Shown: positions 53,544 through 63,448, counted from the stretch's first letter. The stretch is DNA of 64,000 nucleotides from Bacteroidota bacterium (GCA_016718035.1 JADKEK010000001.1:248001-312000); one strand, 5' to 3'. Notes: generated from the letters alone by a model not told the origin. Numbers and translations are program-made.

Positions 53544-54356
53544 ATGGGAAAAATTATTGCGATTGCAAATCAGAAAGGTGGAGTAGGAAAAACAACAACA
53601 GCCATCAACCTTGCAGCATCATTAGCGGTGCTCGAATTTAAAACCTTGCTGGTAGATGCCGATCCGCAGGCTAACTCAACGAGTGGTGTTGGTTTCGACC
53701 CTAAAGAAAACAGGGTGAATATTTACGATTGTTTGATGAACGACAAACTGGCTAAAGATGCTATCGTTGAAACAGAAACGCCTAACCTGCATTTATTGCC
53801 ATCTCACCTCGATTTAGTTGGTGCTGAAATTGAATTAATCAACCACCCAAATCGCGAACGCATTATGAAAACGATTTTGGAGGAAGTGAAAAATAATTAC
53901 GATTATATCTTTATAGACTGCTCACCTTCATTAGGTTTAATTACTGTAAATGCACTCACTGCTGCTGATTCAGTGTTGGTTCCTGTGCAGTGCGAATATT
54001 TTGCCCTTGAAGGTCTTGGTAAATTATTGAATACCATCAAAATTGTACAAAACCGCTTAAATAATCCATTACAAATAGAAGGCATTTTACTTACCATGTA
54101 TGATGCGCGTTTACGTTTGAGCAATCAAATTGTAACTGAAGTAAAACGCCACTTCTCTGATATGGTGTTTGATGTAATTGTACATCGCAATACCAAATTA
54201 GGCGAAGCACCTAGTTTTGGTAAACCGGTTATTATGTACGATGCAGATAGCACAGGAGCAGTAAATTACCTCAATTTGGCGAGAGAAATTCTCCAGAAAA
54301 ACGGCGGTATCAATCCTCAGCATACCAATGAATTATTGAAGGTTAATCAGAATTGA
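53544..54356 (+). CDS. parA: Chromosome partitioning ATPase ParA
   Basis: 270 residues. The deviant Walker A 'NQKGGVGKTTTAINLAA' (K10-T17 region), Walker A' 'LLVDADPQANSTSGVG' and 'IFIDCSPSLGLITVNAL' are typical of Soj/ParA. It forms ATP-dependent dimers on the nucleoid and moves ParB-parS complexes. parB follows 90 bp downstream. Chromosomal rather than plasmid origin is suggested by the dapB and DUF5683 neighbours. Confidence 0.96.
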   Translation: MGKIIAIANQKGGVGKTTTAINLAASLAVLEFKTLLVDADPQANSTSGVGFDPKENRVNIYDCLMNDKLAKDAIVETETPNLHLLPSHLDLVGAEIELINHPNRERIMKTILEEVKNNYDYIFIDCSPSLGLITVNALTAADSVLVPVQCEYFALEGLGKLLNTIKIVQNRLNNPLQIEGILLTMYDARLRLSNQIVTEVKRHFSDMVFDVIVHRNTKLGEAPSFGKPVIMYDADSTGAVNYLNLAREILQKNGGINPQHTNELLKVNQN

Positions 54357-54446
54357 TTAAATTTATCGTTACTTATAACAATTATACCCTGGCATATCAA
54401 TGCTTAGGGTATACTTTTTGAATAGAGGTCATAAATCCATAAGTGT

Positions 54447-55361
54447 ATGAGTCAGAAAAAACCGGATCTGGGTAAAGGTATCAGAGCATTGCTCCAAAGC
54501 ATGGAATCTGAAACTTCAGTAGAAATCAACGAAAAAAAATCTGCGCAACAGGAAACGCAAAATAACGATGCCGTTAACCATATTGCATTAGATACTATTG
54601 AAGTAAATCCATTTCAACCAAGAGCCGATTTCGACGAAACCGCATTAAAGGAGTTAGCTGATTCGATAAAAATACATGGTGTTGTTCAGCCTATTACTGT
54701 TCGTAAAGTTGGCACCAACAAATACCAGCTCATTTCCGGTGAACGACGCACCCGCGCTTCCAAACTGGCCGGATTAAAAGAAATTCCTGCTTATGTGCGC
54801 GCAGCGAATGACCAGGAAATGCTCGAAATTGCATTAATTGAAAATATTCAACGCGAAGATTTAAATGCAATTGAAGTAGCCATTCATTTCAGGAGATTAC
54901 TCGATGAATGCAATCTTACCCATGAAACACTGGCGGATAGAGTAGGAAAGGACCGTTCAACAGTTACCAATTTTTTGCGTTTACTCAAATTACCTCCGGA
55001 AGTACAACGCGGATTAAAAGAGAAAAAAATATCCATGGGTCATGCTCGCGCTATCTTAGCATTAGAAGACCCTATTGCACAAATTGATATTTATAAAGAA
55101 ACAATTACCAGAAATTTATCTGTACGTGATGTTGAATTGTTAGCCCGTGACTACCGTGGTAAAAAACAATCTTCAGGTTCAAATACAACAAAAAAATCGA
55201 CATCCCTTTCTTTTGAATTGAAAAAAGTGCAGGACAGTCTGGCTTCTCATTTAGCCACTCGCGTGCAAATTAAAAAAGATAAACAGGGGAAAGGTGAAAT
55301 TACCATTTCATTTTTTTCTGATGACGATTTAATGCGCATTAAAGATATTATTGAGGATTAA
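54447..55361 (+). CDS. parB: Chromosome partitioning protein ParB
   Basis: 304 residues. N-terminal 'LGKGIRALL', the CTP-binding/ParB domain 'VNPFQPRADFDETALKELADSIKIHGVVQPITVRKV' and 'YQLISGERRTRASKLAGLKEIPAYV', the helix-turn-helix 'LTHETLADRVGKDRSTVTNFLRLLKLP' and a C-terminal dimerisation domain. It binds parS, loads as a CTP-dependent clamp and spreads. No full parS (TGTTCCACGTGGAACA type) was seen in the window. The DUF5683 gene starts 8 bp downstream. Confidence 0.96.
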   Translation: MSQKKPDLGKGIRALLQSMESETSVEINEKKSAQQETQNNDAVNHIALDTIEVNPFQPRADFDETALKELADSIKIHGVVQPITVRKVGTNKYQLISGERRTRASKLAGLKEIPAYVRAANDQEMLEIALIENIQREDLNAIEVAIHFRRLLDECNLTHETLADRVGKDRSTVTNFLRLLKLPPEVQRGLKEKKISMGHARAILALEDPIAQIDIYKETITRNLSVRDVELLARDYRGKKQSSGSNTTKKSTSLSFELKKVQDSLASHLATRVQIKKDKQGKGEITISFFSDDDLMRIKDIIED

Positions 55362-55369
55362 TTGAGGCA

Positions 55370-56006
55370 ATGAAATACGTATGCATAGTAATTGGTTTTT
55401 TTTGTGCCACTTTAGCGAAGGCTCAAACCGATACTATTGCCGTAACAGATACCATCATTACTGCTGCAATTGATACAACAGCAGTTGAATCCGATTCATT
55501 ACAAACGCCTTTTTATAAAAATTTATGGTCGCACAACCCGCATAGTGTTGGTCGTGCAGCTTTGTATAGTGCAATAATTCCGGGGCTAGGACAGGCGTAT
55601 AATGGCAAATATTGGAAAATACCAATTGTGTATGGTGCTATTGGCACAGCAGGTTATTTTATTTATTACTGGGTACGATTTCTACGACGAATTACGGACG
55701 GCTTATAAATACAGAACCGATAATGACCCGCTAACTGTCGATTTAATTTATGATTATATAGCCGATGATGCATATTTATACGACAGGGTGAGTCTGGCAA
55801 AACAATATACCGATTTAATGGTGGTGTTAACTGCTGCAACTTATGTACTCAATATAGTTGATGCAGTTGTGGATGCACATTTATACGATTTTAATGTGAG
55901 CGATGATTTAACTATGCAAATTCATCCTTATTTTAACCCTAATTTAGCTTCTGTAAATACCTTTCAACCTGCTTATGGTATAGGTTTAAAATTCAGTCTA
56001 AAATGA
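55370..56006 (+). pseudogene. DUF5683 membrane protein, frameshifted
   Basis: The gene is split between two frames. The first frame (55370-55708) gives a signal peptide and 'HSVGRAALYSAIIPGLGQAYNGKYWKIPIVYGAIGTAGYFIYYW', the DUF5683 signature, then a short wrong tail. The second frame carries the rest from about 55675, 'YDFYDELRTAYKYRTDNDPLTVDL' to the stop at 56006. The switch is +1 and lies at the GGG of 55671-55673: removing one G restores a single reading frame (FIYYW-YDFYDEL). DUF5683 proteins follow parB in many Bacteroidota; the stop here also overlaps the dapB start by 4 bp. A one-base sequencing error is as likely as a real mutation. Confidence 0.8.
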
Positions 56007-56737
56007 ATATAGCACTTATTGGTTACGGTAAAATGGGCAAAGCGATAGAGGCAATTATTCGCAAACACAATGCAATGCATAGTAATCACATGCATGTTGT
56101 GGCTCAATTTTCTAAATCAAATCATCCATTAATTTCTGCAGCGCAATTAAAAGGTGTTGATGTAGCTATCGAATTTACCACACCATTAACTGCAGTTGCG
56201 CATATGAAATTGTGTTTCGATGCAGGTGTTCCTGTAGTAGTGGGTTCAACCGGTTGGTATCATCAACTCGACGAAGTGACAGCTTATTGTAAAGAAAAAA
56301 ATGGCGCATTATTATACGCAGCAAATTTCAGCATAGGCGTTAATTTATTTTTTAAAATAAATGCGATGATGGCATCCCTCATGCAATCGCAACCTCAATA
56401 CCAATTGTCCATAAGCGAAACACATCATACGCAAAAGTTAGATGCACCAAGTGGTACAGCAATAAAAACAGCTCAAGTAATTCTTGAAAACTGGTCGCAC
56501 AAAAACACCTGGAAACTGGCGCCAACAACCGATGAAAATGCAATTCCGATAACTGCACATCGCGTTGAACATGTTCCCGGTACACACGAAGTAATTTATC
56601 GTTCTACGGTAGATGAAATTCAATTGATGCATACTGCTTTTTCTCGCGATGGTTTTGCAGAAGGTGCGGTTACTGCAGCACAATGGTTGTTAAATAAAAA
56701 TGGTGTGTTTACCATGCAAGATGTTTTAGCTATATAA
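56003..56737 (+). CDS. dapB: 4-hydroxy-tetrahydrodipicolinate reductase
   Basis: 244 residues. NAD(P)-binding 'IALIGYGKMGKAIEAI', 'VAIEFTTPLTAVAHMKLCFDAGVPVVVGSTGWY' and the catalytic and substrate-binding segment 'SETHHTQKLDAPSGTAIKTA' (His-His, Lys and the P-S-G-T loop) are all intact. It reduces the dihydrodipicolinate precursor in the diaminopimelate/lysine pathway in the cytoplasm. It overlaps the DUF5683 gene by 4 bp (ATGA) and so belongs to the parA-parB operon region. Confidence 0.96.
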   Translation: MNIALIGYGKMGKAIEAIIRKHNAMHSNHMHVVAQFSKSNHPLISAAQLKGVDVAIEFTTPLTAVAHMKLCFDAGVPVVVGSTGWYHQLDEVTAYCKEKNGALLYAANFSIGVNLFFKINAMMASLMQSQPQYQLSISETHHTQKLDAPSGTAIKTAQVILENWSHKNTWKLAPTTDENAIPITAHRVEHVPGTHEVIYRSTVDEIQLMHTAFSRDGFAEGAVTAAQWLLNKNGVFTMQDVLAI

Positions 56738-56778
56738 TTTTTAAAACATTTATACGTTTAGTTTCGATATTTCACGTT

Positions 56779-58248
56779 ATGAAAAAACTCCTCACGATAT
56801 TATTCATTGGTATTACTGTTGTTGCGCAATCGCAAACCAAAATCGACACAATTGGTATTAATAAATTAAACGGTGCTTTAAAAGCATTAGCTGTTGATGA
56901 GGATTTAAAACATGCGAACTGGAGTTTCTGTATTACCGACCCTCAAACCGGAAAAGTATTAGCGGCGCACGAATCTGAAAAAAGTTTGGTGCCTGATTCC
57001 AGTTAAAAAGTAATTACTACCATAGCCGGATTAAATTTAGTAGGTGCGGATTATACCTATAAAACCTATATAGAATATGATGGCGTTATTGGTGCCGATT
57101 CTGTATTAAAAGGCAATTTATATGTGCGTGGTACTGGTGACCCAACATTAGGTAGCGAGCGACTTGATAAGATGTTGCGTTATGATTCGCTGATGGTAAC
57201 CTGGGCAAAACTCATCAAACAAAAAGGTATCAATCAAATTACCGGTAAAATAATTGCCGATGCTAGTGTATTTGAAGATTATGCCACCCCCGGCAGTTGG
57301 AATTGGGATGATATTGGCCAATATTATGGCGCAGGTTCTTATGGATTAAATATTTTTGAAAATACATTTACCTTATATTATTCTTCCACTTCAAGTACTT
57401 GTCGTGTAGATAGTATGTTTCCTAAAATTGAAGACTTAACGGTATGGAACGATGTGAAAGTTGGTGGAGGTGGTGATGAAGCATATATTTATGGAGCTCC
57501 TGATAATTATTACCGTTATGTAACCGGAACTATACCGGTAAACAGAAAAGCGTACACCGTTGATGGCAGTATGCCTGATCCTCCATTGTTTTTGGCTTTG
57601 GAATTAAAAAAAGCATTAATAAATAATGGGGTTAAAGTAGACCAGCAAGCAACTACTGTTTACGCCATGAAACGTGAAAAATTAACGGTAAATAATGAAC
57701 GCAAAAATTTGTACACGCATACTTCAGCACCTTTGAGTGATGTGGTTTACCACACCAATCAGAAAAGTAATAACCTGTATGCAGAAACCATATTAAAAAC
57801 AATTGGCAAAAAACAATTGAATGATGGCAGCCGTGAATCCGGTACAAAAGCAGTAACTACCTATTATAAAAATAAAGGCATCGATTTAGCAGGAATGAAT
57901 ATTGAGGACGGAAGCGGATTATCGCGCATGAATGTTTTTACAACTAAACAAATGTGTTCCATTTTGAATATGCAAATGAAGGAACCTACTTTCGAACAAT
58001 TTAAAAAGAGTTTACCTATTGCCGGTAAATCAGGCACTTTAACTACAGTTGCAGATAATACAGTTGCTGCAGGTAAAGTGTTTGCAAAAAGTGGCTCTAT
58101 GTATAAAGTAAGGTCATACTCCGGCTACGTGCAAACAAAAAGCGGAGAATTATTAAGCTTTTGTGTTATTGTAAATAACTACACCTGCGGTTCAGTTGAA
58201 ATCAAAACCAAACTCGAAAAAATAATGGTATTAATGGCAGGCTTATAA
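56779..58248 (+). pseudogene. dacB: PBP4-type D-alanyl-D-alanine carboxypeptidase/endopeptidase (S13), in-frame stop at the active site
   Basis: One continuous frame encodes a 489-residue PBP4, interrupted by a TAA at 57004-57006. The signal peptide is 'MKKLLTILFIGITVVAQSQ'. The stop falls inside the SxxK active-site motif: S74-S75-stop-K77, followed by 'VITTIAGLNLVGADYTYK'. A single C-to-T change would turn a Gln codon (CAA) into this stop. The rest is intact: 'YVRGTGDPTLGSERLD', the SxN motif in 'NQKSNNLYAETILK', and KSG/KTG-like 'IAGKSGTLTT'. PBP4 trims and cleaves peptidoglycan cross-links in the periplasm. If the stop is real, only a 75-residue fragment is made; re-initiation at 57124 would lack the catalytic Ser. 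Confidence 0.88.
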
Positions 58249-58279
58249 TTTTTGTATATTTATCAAAAATTGATCATTG

Positions 58280-58921
58280 ATGAAAATATTTGCTCCCGTT
58301 TTTGTAGCCTTGTTATTGGTAGTTTCCTGTAAAAATTATATTGGTATTCCCGATAATTTCGATTACGGTAAAATTGAAAATAATGTATACGTCAACGAGT
58401 TTTTTGGTATGAAAATGCCATTAAATGAGGGCTGGACTTCTTTGGAAAAAGACTTTGTTGACAGCTTGCGTGCTGAGGGTTTGAAAGACATGGTAGGCGA
58501 TAATAAAGAGCTCGAAAAAACTATCAGTGCAGCGGATATCAAAACAGCAAATCTACTTTCCATCTTGCATGCGGACACTACAGTATTTCAACTATACAAT
58601 CCCAATATTTCGATGATTGCCGAAAACCTGAAACTAGCCTTACAGGTGAAAAATGGTAAAGATTATCTCGAAGCAGCTAAATCATTTATGGAAAGCAGTG
58701 GCGTTGCCTTTCAGTTTGTTGGAGAAATTCGTGAATATAAAATTGGGGGCAAAGAATTTTATACCATGGAAGTAATAAATACAGTTCAGGGTGTGCCTAT
58801 TCATCAGGATTTTTATGCTGCTGTAATGAACGGTTTTGGACTTGCTATTGTAGGAAGTTGGATGGATGAAGATCACAGAGCAATTATCCGCTCAGAATTG
58901 GAAACGATTACGTTCGACTGA
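58280..58921 (+). CDS. Predicted lipoprotein of unknown function
   Basis: 213 residues from the ATG at 58280 (an upstream TTG at 58277 gives one more residue). 'MKIFAPVFVALLLVVSCKN' has a lipobox ending in S-C, so Cys is probably lipidated. The mature part is an alpha/beta sequence with 'FFGMKMPLNEGWTSLEKDFVDSL', 'AKSFMESSGVAFQFVGEIREYKIGGKEFYTMEVI' and no recognisable enzyme motif; it resembles small PsbP/Mog1-like folds, but this is weak. It is 30 bp behind the PBP4 gene and may share its transcript. Convergent with the DUF983 gene, 2 bp apart. Confidence 0.7.
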   Translation: MKIFAPVFVALLLVVSCKNYIGIPDNFDYGKIENNVYVNEFFGMKMPLNEGWTSLEKDFVDSLRAEGLKDMVGDNKELEKTISAADIKTANLLSILHADTTVFQLYNPNISMIAENLKLALQVKNGKDYLEAAKSFMESSGVAFQFVGEIREYKIGGKEFYTMEVINTVQGVPIHQDFYAAVMNGFGLAIVGSWMDEDHRAIIRSELETITFD

Positions 58922-58923
58922 TA

Positions 58924-59298
58924 TTAAATATCGCGATGCCTGTTCACATATAAACTCAACCATAGTGCACGGGAAAATCGAAACAAATACGGAGAACCCA
59001 AAAGCCAAAGTCCTGCTACGATAATGAAGGCATATGTTGTTTGTATGCCAAAGCCAAAATTTAAGATGGCAAAAAATAGCAAGCTGGAAAAAACACCAAT
59101 TGCATAACTCAAATACATAGAGCCATAATAGAAGCCGGTTTCAGGCTCCAGTTTTAAACCACAATTAGGACAATGTTTAGGCATTTTTGCCATTTCATTG
59201 AAGATATATGGATTTTTGTTGGTAAACATGTCGGCTTTGCGACAACGTGGGCATTTGCAGGTAACAACTGCCCCAAAAGCAGAATCAGAAAAAGCCAT
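58924..59298 (-). CDS. DUF983 domain membrane protein
   Basis: 124 residues from the ATG at 59298 ('MAFSDSAFGAVVTCKCPRCRKADMFTNK'); the frame also opens at a TTG 6 bp upstream. The N-terminal zinc-ribbon-like CPRC...CPNCG (Cys pairs about 15-50, 'HCPNCGLKLEPETGFYYGSMYLSY') is followed by two membrane helices ('AIGVFSSLLFFAILNFGFGI', 'AFIIVAGLWLLGSPYLFRF'). DUF983 is of unknown function and widespread in Proteobacteria and Bacteroidota. It faces the lipoprotein gene and shares the divergent intergenic region with the TPR-CAP gene. Confidence 0.9.
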   Translation of the reverse strand: MAFSDSAFGAVVTCKCPRCRKADMFTNKNPYIFNEMAKMPKHCPNCGLKLEPETGFYYGSMYLSYAIGVFSSLLFFAILNFGFGIQTTYAFIIVAGLWLLGSPYLFRFSRALWLSLYVNRHRDI

Positions 59299-59363
59299 GC
59301 ACAAAATTACAGTTATTATTTATTTAATACTAAATAATTTTACATCTTCGTTTATACAACACT

Positions 59364-61627
59364 TTGAAACACATACAATTATTACTGGTATTACTGATAA
59401 CTCAACTGGCGCTGAGTGCACAAAAGTATGAGCAGGCCTATGCTGCCGGAAATTTTGAAAAAGCCATCAAATATGCCGAAAAAGCCATAGAAGCAGATGG
59501 CAAAAATCTAGATGCTTATTTGATAAAAGCCATGGCTAATTATCATTTAGGTTCCGATTCTGCAACAAGAGAGGAGCAAAGCTTTGGCATTGAGTCCGCT
59601 TTTTCTACCCTAAAACTCATTATCCGAAAAGATAAATCCGGTGCATTTGTTGAAGCTCATCAGGCGGAAGCTGACACCATTTTATTTGCGATTTACACTG
59701 TTGCCAATACAGCCTTGGAAAAAGGGAAAACAGATAAGGCGGAAAGAATAATTAACGATTTAATTGAAATTGAACCAAAACCTGCATATTATTATTTGGT
59801 CGGCAAAATGTGGTTCGATCAGGGCAACGAATTTAAAGCCATAGCTATGTTTAATGATGCGGCCGCCAAAATTTATTTAGATAATAAAGCAGGCAAAAAA
59901 CCTGAGCCGTATTTATTCGAAATATTTCAGGTGTTGGCTGAAAATATTGCATTAAAGGGTGATTACACAAGTGCTTATACTATTTTCAACCGCGCGCTGT
60001 TGTTGTTCGATGAAAATGAAATTGATGAAGTGTATTATAAGTTTTTGTTTCCAATTGCGGAATATAATTATTTCTCTTACGATACATTGCGACAAAAATC
60101 GTTTATTTTTAATTTAGATACAGCTGCACAATTAACGCAAAATCCTCAGCAATTTAATGAGCTGAAATGGAAAATGTTAGTGCAGTTTTATACTACAAAT
60201 GTTGCTGACAATTATTACGAAGGTGCGGGTTTTTTAAGCGAATATGTTTGCGCTGAATCAAAAAAGGATTTCAATCAATTTTTTTATCACCAAATAATAG
60301 ATGCTACGAAGGTTTCCGTAACTATTGATGGCTCGGTTCCCCTTGACGGTAGGCAATATATGTTTACCTGGTTAAGGTTGCAGGATTGTTTATACGGCCG
60401 TAACAGCAATACCGCAATGTTGTATGTGATGGACAGTTTACTGCAAAATCAGCATCGTGTTGAAGCATCAAAATGGTTGTATAATTTAAAAATTCAGAAG
60501 GTAGAAGCAAAAAAAATTACGGAGTACGAACAAGCATTATATCAACTGATTAAAAATGCAGATACCGCTCAATTTGCATTTATGGATTTATATGATTTGA
60601 CATTTTATTTTCCTCAAAACAAAAATTTTAAATTATTGCAGGAAAAAGGTGCTTATGCAGAAATTGTGAAATTGATAAATAATAATCAGTTTAGCGCTGC
60701 CGGGAAATTATTACGCAAACAAATTCGTACCACGCCAAACGATAAAACCATAAACGATTTATATAAGCGTTGGGTAATTGCCGATTATCAAACAAATTAT
60801 TTAGGAAGTGCATACTATATCGACAACGATGAATGGGGAGGCTCAGTTGAATCTTGTGAACCCGGAAAATTAACTGCTGAAATGCAAAAGAAATTTTTGC
60901 AACGATTAAATTATGTCAGACGTGTCGCAGGTGTTCCTGATAATTGCGAATTACGTGAATCGTGGAATGCCTATTGTCAGTCCGCAGCATTAATGATGAC
61001 AGCAGAAGGCGATTTGTCGCATTTTCCCGGTAAGGACTGGAAATGTTATTCGCCGGAAGGAGCGAAGGGGCAAGTAATTCTAATTTGTCGTACGGCTATA
61101 GTGCTGTGGGTTCTTTAATGGGACAGCTCGACGACAGTGGTGCAAACAATTATTTTGTCGGGCACAGAAGATGGATATTGAATCCATCGCGTAAAGTATT
61201 TGGACATGGTTCTACAGCTTATGCAATGGCCTTATGGGCTTTGGGAGGTGAAAATTCAGATTATGATGAAGCAATCGTAAAAGAATTTGAAACACAATAC
61301 GTTTGTTGGCCTCCGGAATTTTATTTTCCTGCGGCATTAAATACCGCGCGGTGGTCATTTTCATTACGTGGTGCCAATTTTGACAATGTCACTGTTGAAA
61401 TGTATTGGGGCAATAAAAAAATTGATGTGAGTATTCAGGAATGGACGCCCGGATACGGCATGAGCACTATTGTATGGGAACCTCAAACCACGTATTATGA
61501 TTTCGAACCCGAAAATCGATATAAAATTGTGATAAAAAATGTAGGTATAGAATATTGGGATGAAGCCGCAGGCATGTATAAATCTTCACCTAAAAATTTT
61601 ACTTATTATACTACCAAGCTGTATTAA
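59364..61627 (+). pseudogene. TPR and CAP-domain protein, frameshifted
   Basis: The first frame (59364-61118, TTG start, signal peptide 'KHIQLLLVLLITQLALSAQ') encodes several TPR units ('YAAGNFEKAIKYAEKAIEADGKNLDAYLIKAMANYHLG'), a helical middle part and the beginning of a CAP/SCP domain ('FLQRLNYVRRVAGVPDNCELRESWNAYCQSAALMM' ... 'LSHFPG'). The CAP domain continues in the -1 frame ('SNSNLSYGYSAVGSLMGQLDDSGANNYFVGHRRWILNP') to the stop at 61627. The break lies at GGGG 61067-61070; one more G would join the parts. CAP domains occur in secreted cysteine-rich secretory protein relatives; ligand unknown. Sequencing error or real lesion cannot be told apart. Confidence 0.78.
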
Positions 61628-61733
61628 TATGCGCATAACAAGTTTTATCTGATTTACTTTCAGTTTCAGGTATCCGGATAATAAAACCTGCAGGCAGCAA
61701 TTTTTTCTTTAATTTAGCCGTGAAATTAAAACC

Positions 61734-62204
61734 ATGAGTTTAGCATTAATCATTACGATTATTTTAGTTGGAGTTATCTTCATTTTTGTCGAATTTTTCT
61801 TCGTCCCCGGCTTTTCAGTATTTTCCATTTTAGGGGCTGTTGTGGCAGGAATTGGGGTATACATGGGATACAACCAATACGGGCAAACTGCAGGTAATTG
61901 GCTGCTGATAAGCGCTTTGGGAGCTTCAGGAGGCATTTTTTATTGGGGATATAAACGTATGCAATCCAAAAAATGGGCGCTAAAAACGGAAATCGACGGC
62001 AAGGTAAATGTGGAAGATTTTACTAATTTTAAACTTGGAGATAAAGGGGTAACCTTAACCAATTTGCGCCCTGAAGGGAAAGCAATTTTTGGTGATGATG
62101 AACGTATCACTGTATATTCAATCGGCGAATTTATCGATAAAGATGCGCATGTAACCATTGTAAAAATTGAACATAATAAAATATTTGTCACAACTGTAAA
62201 CTAA
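61734..62204 (+). CDS. NfeD-like membrane protein
   Basis: 156 residues. Two or three membrane helices (about 4-25, 28-45, 56-75) precede a C-terminal OB-fold: 'LGDKGVTLTNLRPEGKAIFGDDERITVYSIGEFIDKDAHVTIVKIEHNKIFV', the NfeD signature with 'G..G...T.L.P.G'. Short NfeD proteins partner with SPFH proteins; the floA gene begins 6 bp downstream, which is the usual NfeD-FloA pair. Probable inner-membrane scaffold. Confidence 0.92.
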   Translation: MSLALIITIILVGVIFIFVEFFFVPGFSVFSILGAVVAGIGVYMGYNQYGQTAGNWLLISALGASGGIFYWGYKRMQSKKWALKTEIDGKVNVEDFTNFKLGDKGVTLTNLRPEGKAIFGDDERITVYSIGEFIDKDAHVTIVKIEHNKIFVTTVN

Positions 62205-62210
62205 ATATAT

Positions 62211-63200
62211 ATGGATTCTAATCAGATAGTGCTCATTTTAGTCATCGTAGTCGGGTTTGCGATCCTGATTTTCTTTCTCATTTTCATGCGACTGTTCGGA
62301 TTATGGCTTTCTGCTCAATTAGCAGGGGTTAAAATAAGTCTCTTGCAAATGATATTAATGCGCTGGCGACGTGTTGACCCACGTGCTATCGTGGACAATA
62401 TGGTAACTGCGCATAAAGCAGGTATTCCGCTTACTCGCGATCAGCTAGAGGCGCACTTTTTAGCCGGTGGTAATATTAAACGTGTGGTAAATGCATTGGT
62501 GTCTGCCGATAAAGCAAATATTCCGCTCGATTTCAAAGCAGCGACTGCAATCGACCTTGCCGGACGTGATGTTTTTGAAGCTGTGCAGTTAAGTGTAAAC
62601 CCAAAAGTAATTGAATCACCTCCAGTGACAGCCGTGGCTAAAAACGGTATCCAGTTAATAGCTAAAGTTCGTGTTACTGTTCGTGCCAATATCCAAAAAT
62701 TAGTTGGGGGAGCAGGTGAAGAAACCATTTTGGCTCGTGTTGGTGAAGGTATTGTAACCACCATTGGTTCCAGCGAAAATCACAGAGCAGTGCTCGAAAA
62801 TCCTGATACTATTTCAAAAACAGTATTGGCAAAAGGTTTAGATAGTGGAACAGCTTTTGAAATTTTATCCATTGATATCGCCGATATTGATATTGGAAAA
62901 AACATTGGTGCAGAACTCCAAATGGACCAGGCCAATGCCGATAAAAATATCGCTCAGGCTAAAGCCGAAGAACGTCGTGCCATGGCGGTTGCCAGTGAGC
63001 AGGAAATGAAGGCTAAAGCACAGGAAGCACGTGCTAAAGTAATTGAAGCAGAAGCATTAATTCCTATGGCAATTGCAGAAGCGTTCCGCAATGGCAACTT
63101 AGGTGTAATGGATTATTATAAATTACGTAACCTTCAAGCCGATACCGAAATGCGTGATGCATTAGGTAAAGGGCAAGGGAAGAAGGATGACTCGAAGTGA
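62211..63200 (+). CDS. floA: Flotillin-like protein FloA
   Basis: 329 residues of the UPF0365/FloA family. An N-terminal membrane hairpin (about 5-35) is followed by 'MRLFGLWLSAQLAGVKISLLQMILMRWRRVDPRAIV', the SPFH core 'PPVTAVAKNGIQLIAKVRVTVRANIQKLVGGAGEETILARVGEGIVTTIGSSENH', and a coiled coil 'QANADKNIAQAKAEERRAMAVASEQEMKAKAQEARAKVIEAEA'. FloA organises fluid membrane microdomains and membrane protein complexes. Operon with NfeD upstream (6 bp). Different from the larger flotillin at 6052-7983. Confidence 0.94.
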   Translation: MDSNQIVLILVIVVGFAILIFFLIFMRLFGLWLSAQLAGVKISLLQMILMRWRRVDPRAIVDNMVTAHKAGIPLTRDQLEAHFLAGGNIKRVVNALVSADKANIPLDFKAATAIDLAGRDVFEAVQLSVNPKVIESPPVTAVAKNGIQLIAKVRVTVRANIQKLVGGAGEETILARVGEGIVTTIGSSENHRAVLENPDTISKTVLAKGLDSGTAFEILSIDIADIDIGKNIGAELQMDQANADKNIAQAKAEERRAMAVASEQEMKAKAQEARAKVIEAEALIPMAIAEAFRNGNLGVMDYYKLRNLQADTEMRDALGKGQGKKDDSK

Positions 63201-63395
63201 TGTGCTGATGTGGTAATGTGATGATGTGCTGATTAATGTGCGAATGTGTCCGCCCCGGCGGATACCGATGTACCAATTCGCGAAGCGTCCGCTGAGGCGG
63301 AAACAGCCGGTTTTGAATCAGGTTGGAATGATTAAGTGTAATGTTCATTATGAGTTATTTATAATGAATTGATAATGAGTGAATTGGATAATTAT

Positions 63396-63426
63396 TTTGA
63401 ATTTATTGAGATAAATTGTACCTTTG
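63396..63426 (+). promoter_or_regulatory. Promoter of the tRNA-Arg locus
   Basis: TTTG (63396-63399), a 19-bp spacer and TACCTTTG (63419-63426) match the Bacteroidota promoter consensus at every defined position. The start of transcription should be near 63431, ahead of the tRNA 5' fragment and the full tRNA. Confidence 0.8.
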
Positions 63427-63448
63427 CACTCCGTTTTGTAATAATTAC

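Noticed and set aside
53499..54446. parS site near parAB
   Set aside because: No full TGTTCCACGTGGAACA-type 16-mer was found on either strand; partial GTTCCAC words elsewhere are in coding DNA.
55640..55708. Programmed +1 frameshift in the DUF5683 gene
   Set aside because: No slippery heptamer, stop-codon pause or Shine-Dalgarno stimulator as in prfB; a single G change explains it.
57004..57006. Selenocysteine-like or programmed readthrough at the PBP4 stop
   Set aside because: Selenocysteine uses TGA, not TAA, and no SECIS-like structure or selenium gene is visible; a point mutation or sequencing error is simpler.
63199..63248. CRISPR array
   Set aside because: The ATGTG words are 5-7 nt, contiguous, without unique spacers, and no cas gene is in the window.
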